Shown here one piece after another: positions 1 through 4,741 of a stretch of 5,860 bases of DNA. Every line of letters begins with the position of its first letter. Position 1 is the stretch's first letter. The notes under the pieces were generated by a model. The model was not told where the DNA came from and did no database searches. It saw only the letters and a program-made list of their open reading frames with translations. This DNA is from Desulfamplus sp. (GTDB lineage: Bacteria > Desulfobacterota > Desulfobacteria > Desulfobacterales > Desulfobacteraceae): assembly GCA_015231395.1 (NCBI GenBank), contig JADGBP010000092.1, positions 1 to 5,860 on the forward strand, given 5' to 3'. A program made the translations under genes and the position numbers.

Positions 1-1
1 T

Positions 2-790
2 ATCAACAATGAAAAGATGTCCAAATCATTGGGTAACTTCATCATGATCAAGGATATGCTTGCAAAATACCATTCTGAGGTTATCCGTCTGTTTCTTCTG
101 TCAAAGCACTACAGAAGCCCCATTGACTACAATGAAAACTCAATGGATGAGGTGATCTCAAGTTTAGATAAAATCTACGCGTTTATGGATCGTGCGTATA
201 AAGCCGGTATCTCTTTTCTGAATTACTCTCATGATGTCTCATCTACAGAAGCATCTTCAACTTTTTCAGAAGCATCTTCAACTTTTTCAGAAACATCTTC
301 AACCTTTTCAGAAACATGGACAACATTTAAAAATGATATGGATGATGACTTCAACACAGCCAAAGCTATGGCAACAGTATTTGATACCGTAAAAAAAGGA
401 AACAAGTTTCTGGACAAGTGCGGTGAATCCGTATCTTCACGCGGTGAATCCATATCTGAACCCAGTGAATCCATATCTGAACCCGGTAAATCCATATCTG
501 AAGAAAACATGAAAATTCTTGAAACAATGTGCTCGGATCTTCGGAAGATGGGCAGTATCCTCGGTATTCTTTCCCAGACACCGGAAGCCTATTTCAAAGC
601 AAAAAAAGAGGCTGGTCTTGCAGATGGTGTCATTGATTCCAAAATGGTTGATCAGTTAGTTATGGAACGAACAGAAGCCAGAAAATCTAAAAATTTTGCA
701 AGAGCAGATGAGATAAGGAAACAGCTTGATGAGATGAAAATCATTCTGGAGGATGGTTCCAACGGTACAACGTGGAAATTTAGCCAATGA
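2..790 (+). CDS. cysS: Cysteinyl-tRNA synthetase, C-terminal part (5' end outside window)
   Basis: The enzyme charges tRNA-Cys with cysteine in the cytoplasm. The reading frame is already open at base 2, so the N-terminal catalytic half with the HIGH motif and zinc ligands lies upstream. The ATG at 17 is the Met inside the signature loop KMSKSLGNF (residues 5-13 of this fragment), not a start. The class I KMSKS loop is followed by the conserved VIRLFLLSKHYRSPIDY segment and the block MDDDFNTAKA. Further on come the LRKMGSILGIL helix, then RTEARKSKNFARADEIRKQL and the terminal ILEDGSNGTTW, all familiar from the CysS anticodon-binding region. The fragment is 262 residues and longer than usual because two tandem-repeat inserts interrupt it, at fragment residues about 83-110 and 141-168. 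Conserved blocks on both sides are intact, so the gene looks functional. Its TGA stop overlaps the ATG of the next gene. Identity is very secure. Confidence 0.97.
   Translation: MNNEKMSKSLGNFIMIKDMLAKYHSEVIRLFLLSKHYRSPIDYNENSMDEVISSLDKIYAFMDRAYKAGISFLNYSHDVSSTEASSTFSEASSTFSETSSTFSETWTTFKNDMDDDFNTAKAMATVFDTVKKGNKFLDKCGESVSSRGESISEPSESISEPGKSISEENMKILETMCSDLRKMGSILGILSQTPEAYFKAKKEAGLADGVIDSKMVDQLVMERTEARKSKNFARADEIRKQLDEMKIILEDGSNGTTWKFSQ
248..331 (+). repeat. In-frame 21-bp tandem array 1 in cysS (4 units)
   Basis: Four head-to-tail 21-bp units start at 248, 269, 290 and 311. Units 1 and 2 are identical, unit 3 differs from unit 2 at two bases, and unit 4 is diverged (15 of 21 match unit 3). 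The unit is seven codons, reading E-A-S-S-T-F-S with E-T variants, and lies exactly in the cysS frame. Unit 4 runs into the conserved MDDDFNT block, so it may be the native sequence from which the others were copied. The insert falls where other CysS proteins have a short variable linker between helices of the anticodon-binding region. Confidence 0.93.
422..505 (+). repeat. In-frame 21-bp tandem array 2 in cysS (4 units)
   Basis: Four 21-bp units start at 422, 443, 464 and 485. Units 2 and 3 differ at one base. Unit 1 (17 of 21 against unit 2) and unit 4 (16 of 21 against unit 3) are more diverged, giving a similar inner core with decayed edges. Translated heptad: G-E-S-I-S-E-P. It is in frame and sits between the FDTVKKGNKFL helix and the ILETMCSDLRKMGSILGIL helix, another variable linker in CysS. 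The DNA sequence is not recognisably that of array 1, although both heptads are Ser/Glu-rich with a single bulky hydrophobic residue. Confidence 0.93.
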
Positions 791-2052
791 AATCTACAAA
801 AACAAGTTGGTATAGTAAAATAATTAAAATAATCAGAATCATTCTGCCTGTATTGATTATTGGAGCAGGAATTGCTTTTGCAAAACATCTATATGACACC
901 AAACCAGTTGCAACGCGGGCAAAACCAGTTATTTCACCGCCCCTTGTTGAAACTATAACTCTTGAGACTGTTGACCATGAAGTAGTCATCAGTTGCATGG
1001 GCAAGGTGATGCCATCTCAGACAATCGCTCTGAAAGCCAGAGTCGGGGGATTTGTAACCCAGACTTCAGAAGAATTTATTCCGGGTGGTATTTATCGAAA
1101 AGGAGATATTATACTAAAACTTGATCCTGATGATTTTCAACTTGCAATCAAACAGCAGGAGGCAATGCTGGAAAAGGCACAGGCCTCTTTGAAGCTGGAA
1201 ATGGGCAAGCAGGATGTAGCAAGGGCGGAACTCAGACTTATGCAGAATACTTCTGGAAAAACCATTCTTGATTCAAACCTTGCTCTAAGAGTACCTCAGC
1301 TTGAACAGATAAAAGCAGATATCTCATCAATTAAAACGGATCTGGAACGTGCTCGACTTAATCTTGAACGAACAGTTATTAAAGCACCATTTAACTGCAT
1401 GGTAATGAATATTTATGTAGAGGAAGGTTCTCAGATATCTTCTCAGGAAACATTGGCAACCCTGTCCGGTATTGATGAGTATCGTGTTGAAGCAACAGTT
1501 CCAGTGGATCATCTCAAATGGATTGAGTTTCCCCTTGATTCTGGAGATGCGACTAAAACTACAAGAGGAAGCGATGTTATTCTTATTACCCGAGATGGAG
1601 AGACCCGTCAGGGCGAATTGATAAGGCTGCTTGGAAGTTTGACAGATCAGAGCAGGTTGGCAAGGATACTTATACGCATTGAAGATCCTGTCTCTTTGAA
1701 AAAGAATAGAAAGAATCCTTTGTTAATAGGAAGTTATGTTCAGGCAGATATTCAAGGTAAAGTTATTGAGAATGTTTTCAGCCTGCCAAGATCTTCAGTA
1801 AGAGATGGTAATAAAATCTGGCTTGTTGAAAATAGAAATGTGCTTGCAGGAAACAGAAATGAGCTTGTTGAAAACAGCAAAGATGCTAAACAGTCTGAAA
1901 AGAGTGTGCTTTTTATAAAAAACATTGAGATATTGTGGAAAAACAGTGAGTCTGTTTTTATCAGAAGTGGGGTAAAATCTGGTCAGAAATTAGTAATCTC
2001 CGAGTTGTCTTCTCCGGTCAATGGCATGTTTGTTAAAATGGTAATCCCATAA
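787..2052 (+). CDS. Efflux-type periplasmic adaptor (membrane fusion protein, HlyD/AcrA/RND-MFP family)
   Basis: Adaptors of this family link an inner-membrane pump to an outer-membrane channel across the periplasm. The 421-residue protein has a basic N-terminus and one hydrophobic segment (about 11-32), read as an inner-membrane anchor or uncleaved signal. Next comes a first lipoyl half-motif (about 78-112, ending GDIILKLDPDDF) and a charged helical hairpin likely to form a coiled coil (about 114-195). The second lipoyl half follows (about 196-228, VIKAPFNCMV then VEEGSQISSQETLATL), then a beta-barrel region (about 232-325) and a membrane-proximal domain (about 330-421). This order is typical of RND adaptors, but the substrate cannot be told. 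The ATG at 787 overlaps the cysS stop as ATGA, and no strong Shine-Dalgarno precedes it, so coupling to cysS translation is likely. No pump or outer-membrane gene follows; the next gene is recD2. A three-unit heptad array lies at residues 346-366. Family confidence is high; partner unknown. Confidence 0.9.
   Translation: MKSTKTSWYSKIIKIIRIILPVLIIGAGIAFAKHLYDTKPVATRAKPVISPPLVETITLETVDHEVVISCMGKVMPSQTIALKARVGGFVTQTSEEFIPGGIYRKGDIILKLDPDDFQLAIKQQEAMLEKAQASLKLEMGKQDVARAELRLMQNTSGKTILDSNLALRVPQLEQIKADISSIKTDLERARLNLERTVIKAPFNCMVMNIYVEEGSQISSQETLATLSGIDEYRVEATVPVDHLKWIEFPLDSGDATKTTRGSDVILITRDGETRQGELIRLLGSLTDQSRLARILIRIEDPVSLKKNRKNPLLIGSYVQADIQGKVIENVFSLPRSSVRDGNKIWLVENRNVLAGNRNELVENSKDAKQSEKSVLFIKNIEILWKNSESVFIRSGVKSGQKLVISELSSPVNGMFVKMVIP
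1822..1884 (+). repeat. In-frame 21-bp tandem array in adaptor gene (3 units)
   Basis: Three imperfect 21-bp units start at 1822, 1843 and 1864. Unit 1 matches units 2 and 3 at 16 of 21 bases each. Heptads begin with Leu and read L-V-E-N-R-N-V, then L-A-G-N-R-N-E, then L-V-E-N-S-K-D. The array is exactly in frame (codons 346-366). It follows the strand DGNKIWLV of the membrane-proximal domain, at the beta-hairpin turn where related adaptors normally have only a few residues. It is the most degenerate of the four coding arrays, and would be unconvincing alone without the same period in its neighbours. Confidence 0.8.
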
Positions 2053-2078
2053 TCCACATCACTCCTCAAAAAAACCTC

Positions 2079-2084
2079 TATAAT
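2079..2084 (+). promoter_or_regulatory. Possible -10 hexamer upstream of recD2
   Basis: A TATAAT hexamer lies 45 bp before the recD2 start in the 77-bp gap after the adaptor gene. No convincing -35 element lies 16-18 bp upstream, and the area is AT-rich, so chance is a real alternative. No terminator hairpin separates the adaptor gene from recD2, so read-through transcription is equally possible. Confidence 0.22.
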
Positions 2085-2129
2085 TCATCTCAAAAGTGTT
2101 CAAAAAAATGAAAGTTAAAACAGACACAT

Positions 2130-4418
2130 ATGACCACACTTAAAGGAACTCTACAGCGAATAACCTTCAAGAGCGAAGATAACCACTACACCATTGCCCG
2201 CCTGAAAATTCATGAGATCAAAGAACCTGTAACCATTGTGGGGCATCTTGCCGGGGTGGCAGAGGGAGAAATGCTCTCTTTGACCGGTAAATGGGTTTCC
2301 CACGCAAAATATGGTGAGCAGTTCAAAGTAGAGAGATTTGAGGTGACTCTGCCTGCAACTCTCGGTGGCATCAAAAAATATTTGAGCTCAGGCATGATTA
2401 AGGGCATTGGTGAATCCATTGCAAAAAAAATTGTGGGTCATTTCAAGGAACAATCGCTTGATATAATCGAAAATGAGCCTCACAGACTATGCGAAATAGA
2501 TGGAATCGGTAAAGCCAAGATGACCACCATCTCCCGTGCATGGGATCAGCATCACTCTGTCAGAAAGGTTATGCAGTTTCTTCAAGAGCATGGTATTGGA
2601 ATTTCCCACGCATCAGCTATTATCAATTTTTATGGAAGAGACGCTCTTAAAGTGCTTCAAGCCAGACCATATCAACTATCAAGAGATATTCCTGAAGCAG
2701 GCTTTGAAGTTGCTGATGCCATTGCCCTTAAAACCGGAACAGCTTTAGGGGATCCTGAGAGGATAAAGGCATCACTTATTTATCTTCTCCTTAAAAATGA
2801 GACTGACGGTCATGTGTTCTGTGAAAAAAACGACCTGCTACAGCGTTGTGTACGTCTTACAGGTGCGGATTTACAAATCATTGAACCTGCACTCATCAAT
2901 CTGCATCACAGTAAAGAGATAGTTCTTGAGAATGATATAAATGGTTTGGGGAAGAATACAAAGGGTTTGGGGAATAATATAAATGGTTTAGGGAATCATA
3001 CAAATGGTTTGGGGAATGATATAAATCATTTTAAGAATGGTATAAAAACTTTGCAAAATCCAATTCCCATTTGTTCGGTTTATACCCGCAAAATGCATCG
3101 GGCGGAAACCGGCATAGCCTTGAAAATCAAAGCCATGCTATCCATATCTGTTCCTGACTACGGCATAGACGACGATATCATTGCAATGGAGATTCTCAAC
3201 CGGCTTGCACTTAAACTTTCAGATGAGCAGAGCGATATTGTCAGACAAATTCTTCTCCACAGGGTAACAGTGATAACAGGTGGTCCAGGTACGGGCAAAA
3301 CCACTCTTGTCAGGGCTGTATGTGCAGTATTGGGTAAACTTCACAAAAAGGTGATTTTGGCGGCACCTACAGGTAGAGCAGCCCGCAGACTCTCCGAGGT
3401 GACTGGCAGAAAAGCGTCCACCCTGCACAAAATGCTTCTGTATGACCCTGATGCTGAATTTTTTGGCAAAAATCAGGACAATCCCCTGGATGCTGATGCG
3501 GTGATAGTGGACGAGGCATCCATGATAGATACTCTTTTAATGTATCATCTTATGCTTGCCGTTCCCATGAACGGGATGCTTGTTCTTGTGGGGGATATTT
3601 TCCAGCTTCCCTCGATTGGCCCTGGAAATGTACTGTCCGACATTATAAACTCAGGCGTGGTAAAGACTTTTTCTCTCACAAAGATATTCAGGCAGGCGGA
3701 GCAAAGCCCTATTATCCTTAACGCTCACTGTATCAGAAATGGTCAAATGCCGGTTTTGGAAAAACAAGACAGGGAAGCGGCTCTTTCTGAGTTCTATTTT
3801 ATTGAAAACAACGAGCCTGAACGAGTGGTTAGAACAATCACGGAACTTTGCAGTTGCCGGATAAAAAACGCCTTCAGCCATATTGATGAGATTCAGGTAT
3901 TGACTCCTATGCACAAAGGAGAGGCTGGTACCATAAATCTTAATCAGCATCTTCAAAAGGTGCTTAACAACCGACCCGGCGGAATTGAGAGCATGGGAAT
4001 TTTATTTAAAACTGGAGACAAGGTCATGCATCTTAAAAACAATTACCAAAAAGAGGTGTTTAACGGAGATATCGGGGTTGTTGACGAGATTATAAAATCA
4101 GAAAACCGACTTGTGGTAGATTATGACGGACGTCTTGTGGATTATGATATTATGGAACTTGATGAACTGACTTTGGCATATGCTGTTTCCGTGCATAAAT
4201 CTCAGGGTTCGGAATATTCGGCAGTTGTTATTGCTCTGACTACCATGCACTATCCGCTTCTCCAGAGAAATCTGCTTTATACAGCCATGACACGGGGTAA
4301 AAAACTTGTGATTCTTGTTGGATCAAGAAGAGCTGTTGAAATAGCTCTGAACAACAATCGCACCGATTTTCGTCTTTCTGGTCTTTGTCAGAAAATCCGG
4401 GGTGGTTCCCTGTGTTAA
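2130..4418 (+). CDS. recD2: RecD2-family ATP-dependent DNA helicase (SF1B, RecD-like, RecBC-independent)
   Basis: RecD2 is a 5'-3' superfamily 1B helicase linked to DNA repair and replication-fork maintenance in bacteria, often ones lacking RecBC. The 762-residue protein has the long N-terminal extension that separates RecD2 from RecD: an OB-like start (about 1-75), helix-hairpin-helix motifs (SGMIKGIGESIAKKI, about 87-101; LCEIDGIGKAK, about 120-130) and a wing-like region to about 330. The helicase core has LSDEQ (363-367), Walker A GGPGTGKTT (384-392, Lys390), motif Ia AAPTGRAARRL (411-421) and Walker B VDEAS (460-464). Next are GDIFQLPS (488-495), KIFRQAEQS (518-526), a UvrD_C_2-type segment YAVSVHKSQGSE (684-695) and the arginine motif YTAMTRGKK (717-725). 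All catalytic motifs are intact. It is somewhat longer than many relatives because of a 42-residue repeat insert at 267-308. The ATG at 2130 is followed directly by the conserved N-terminus (LKGTLQRITF), but no clear Shine-Dalgarno precedes it. Confidence 0.95.
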   Translation: MTTLKGTLQRITFKSEDNHYTIARLKIHEIKEPVTIVGHLAGVAEGEMLSLTGKWVSHAKYGEQFKVERFEVTLPATLGGIKKYLSSGMIKGIGESIAKKIVGHFKEQSLDIIENEPHRLCEIDGIGKAKMTTISRAWDQHHSVRKVMQFLQEHGIGISHASAIINFYGRDALKVLQARPYQLSRDIPEAGFEVADAIALKTGTALGDPERIKASLIYLLLKNETDGHVFCEKNDLLQRCVRLTGADLQIIEPALINLHHSKEIVLENDINGLGKNTKGLGNNINGLGNHTNGLGNDINHFKNGIKTLQNPIPICSVYTRKMHRAETGIALKIKAMLSISVPDYGIDDDIIAMEILNRLALKLSDEQSDIVRQILLHRVTVITGGPGTGKTTLVRAVCAVLGKLHKKVILAAPTGRAARRLSEVTGRKASTLHKMLLYDPDAEFFGKNQDNPLDADAVIVDEASMIDTLLMYHLMLAVPMNGMLVLVGDIFQLPSIGPGNVLSDIINSGVVKTFSLTKIFRQAEQSPIILNAHCIRNGQMPVLEKQDREAALSEFYFIENNEPERVVRTITELCSCRIKNAFSHIDEIQVLTPMHKGEAGTINLNQHLQKVLNNRPGGIESMGILFKTGDKVMHLKNNYQKEVFNGDIGVVDEIIKSENRLVVDYDGRLVDYDIMELDELTLAYAVSVHKSQGSEYSAVVIALTTMHYPLLQRNLLYTAMTRGKKLVILVGSRRAVEIALNNNRTDFRLSGLCQKIRGGSLC
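2928..3053 (+). repeat. In-frame 21-bp tandem array in recD2 (6 units)
   Basis: Six 21-bp units start at 2928, 2949, 2970, 2991, 3012 and 3033. Units 1 and 3, and units 3 and 4, match at 18 of 21 bases. Unit 5 keeps the first two thirds and unit 6 is the most decayed. Consensus heptad: G-N-x-I/T-N-G-L, Asn/Gly-rich with one Leu. The array is exactly in frame (codons 267-308). It sits between SKEIVLEN and PICSVYTRKMHRAE, where other RecD2 proteins have a short turn before the conserved Y-x-R-x-x-x-x-E strand and helix. It is the longest array in the window, 126 bp. Confidence 0.95.
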
Positions 4419-4452
4419 TGAGTACGTTACTCGTAGAACATAAGCCGCTTTG

Positions 4453-4467
4453 CTGCAATTATTGCAG
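4453..4467. other. Short perfect palindrome CTGCAAT-T-ATTGCAG
   Basis: Two 7-bp arms are separated by one base, 34 bp after the recD2 stop. The loop is too short for a good hairpin and no T-run follows, so it is a poor terminator. It could be a site for a dimeric DNA-binding protein, or chance in AT-rich DNA. Confidence 0.3.
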
Positions 4468-4475
4468 TATTGAAA

Positions 4476-4540
4476 TTACCGCATACAAACAAGTAAGTTA
4501 CCTGTACAAAATTAATAAGTTACCCCTGCAAATGAATAAG
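4476..4540. repeat. Degenerate non-coding tandem repeat, about 22 bp x 3
   Basis: Three contiguous units start at 4476, 4498 and 4520, with lengths 22, 22 and 21 bp. They share the pattern TTACC, 4-5 variable bases, CAAA, 3-4 variable bases, then RTAAG. The fixed blocks recur in order and at near-constant spacing, but the spacers differ. Being outside genes, the period is not tied to codons. It may be a decayed duplication or a set of phased binding sites about two helical turns apart. Confidence 0.6.
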
Positions 4541-4599
4541 AATGATATTGACAATTTTACTTTAATATGAAAATCTGGCACATTCAAAAATCTTGTTTT

Positions 4600-4621
4600 A
4601 ATTACAAGCAAATTACAAGCA
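4600..4621. repeat. 11-bp perfect tandem duplication
   Basis: The 11-mer AATTACAAGCA occurs twice back to back (4600-4610 and 4611-4621). Total length is 22 bp, matching the period of the repeat just upstream. Confidence 0.7.
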
Positions 4622-4640
4622 ACTTCGGGATATTTTTATA

Positions 4641-4690
4641 GATATTTACAAACGAGAGACATAAAGATATTTATAGACAAGAGTCATAAA
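4641..4690. repeat. 25-bp tandem pair upstream of the thiolase promoter region
   Basis: Two adjacent 25-bp copies (4641-4665 and 4666-4690) match at 21 of 25 positions. Both begin GATATTTA and end CATAAA. A partial further copy of the start (GATATTT) lies at 4629. The pair ends 17 bp before the -10-like hexamer at 4708, so it covers the space where a -35 element or an activator would sit. It could be a pair of regulator-binding sites or simply another local duplication. Confidence 0.75.
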
Positions 4691-4707
4691 ATATTATCCA
4701 AAATTTT

Positions 4708-4713
4708 TATAAT
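4708..4713 (+). promoter_or_regulatory. Probable -10 hexamer (TATAAT) for the thiolase gene
   Basis: A consensus TATAAT lies 28 bp before the thiolase ATG, which would place transcription start near 4720. At 17-bp spacing the -35 position (4685-4690, CATAAA) is poor. If real, the promoter probably needs help from an activator, and the 25-bp pair immediately upstream is a natural candidate site. Confidence 0.4.
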
Positions 4714-4725
4714 GCCCGAATTTTT

Positions 4726-4732
4726 AAGGAGA
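4726..4732 (+). promoter_or_regulatory. Ribosome binding site of the thiolase gene (AAGGAGA)
   Basis: A strong Shine-Dalgarno sequence lies 9 bases before the ATG at 4742 and fixes that start. It contrasts with the adaptor and recD2 starts, which lack a strong one. Confidence 0.8.
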
Positions 4733-4741
4733 ACTCTTCTA

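Larger units (their letters stand above)
4419..4741. other. Non-coding gap between recD2 and the thiolase gene
   Basis: This 323-bp AT-rich stretch has no credible gene on either strand. It holds a small palindrome (4453-4467), three degenerate units of about 22 bp (4476-4540), an 11-bp direct tandem pair (4600-4621) and a 25-bp tandem pair (4641-4690). A -10-like hexamer (4708-4713) and a ribosome binding site (4726-4732) close it. There is no hairpin followed by a T-run that would make a clear recD2 terminator. A TTGACA at 4548-4553 matches a -35 perfectly but has no -10 at proper spacing. Confidence 0.8.

Noticed and set aside
229..581. Minus-strand open frames of 93 and 71 codons opposite cysS
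   Set aside because: They are by-products of the period-3-compatible repeats, which keep opposite frames open; they show no family resemblance, and the + strand is clearly CysS.
2108..2143. Tiny ORF (ATG at 2108, 11 codons, MKVKTDTYDHT) overlapping the recD2 start
   Set aside because: It has no Shine-Dalgarno sequence and no leader-peptide signature; probably chance.
248..3053. CRISPR arrays
   Set aside because: The 21-bp units are contiguous with no unique spacers and lie in frame inside conserved genes.
248..3053. Diversity-generating retroelement variable repeats or a single inserted palindromic element
   Set aside because: Variation among units is not confined to adenine positions, no reverse transcriptase or template repeat is visible, and the four arrays share no common sequence or palindrome.
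4420..4432. Hairpin GAGTA-CGT-TACTC after recD2 as a terminator
   Set aside because: The stem is only 5 bp and no T-run follows.
4548..4553. TTGACA as a -35 element
   Set aside because: No -10 lies 16-18 bp downstream; the TAATAT at 4563 is only 9 bp away.
4385..4570. Possible 61-codon ORF running from the end of recD2 into the gap
   Set aside because: It starts at a TTG inside recD2 without a ribosome binding site and crosses the 22-bp repeats out of frame; no recognisable protein.
4576..4590. Sigma-54 promoter (TGGCAC at 4576)
   Set aside because: The required TTGC element is absent at the correct spacing.
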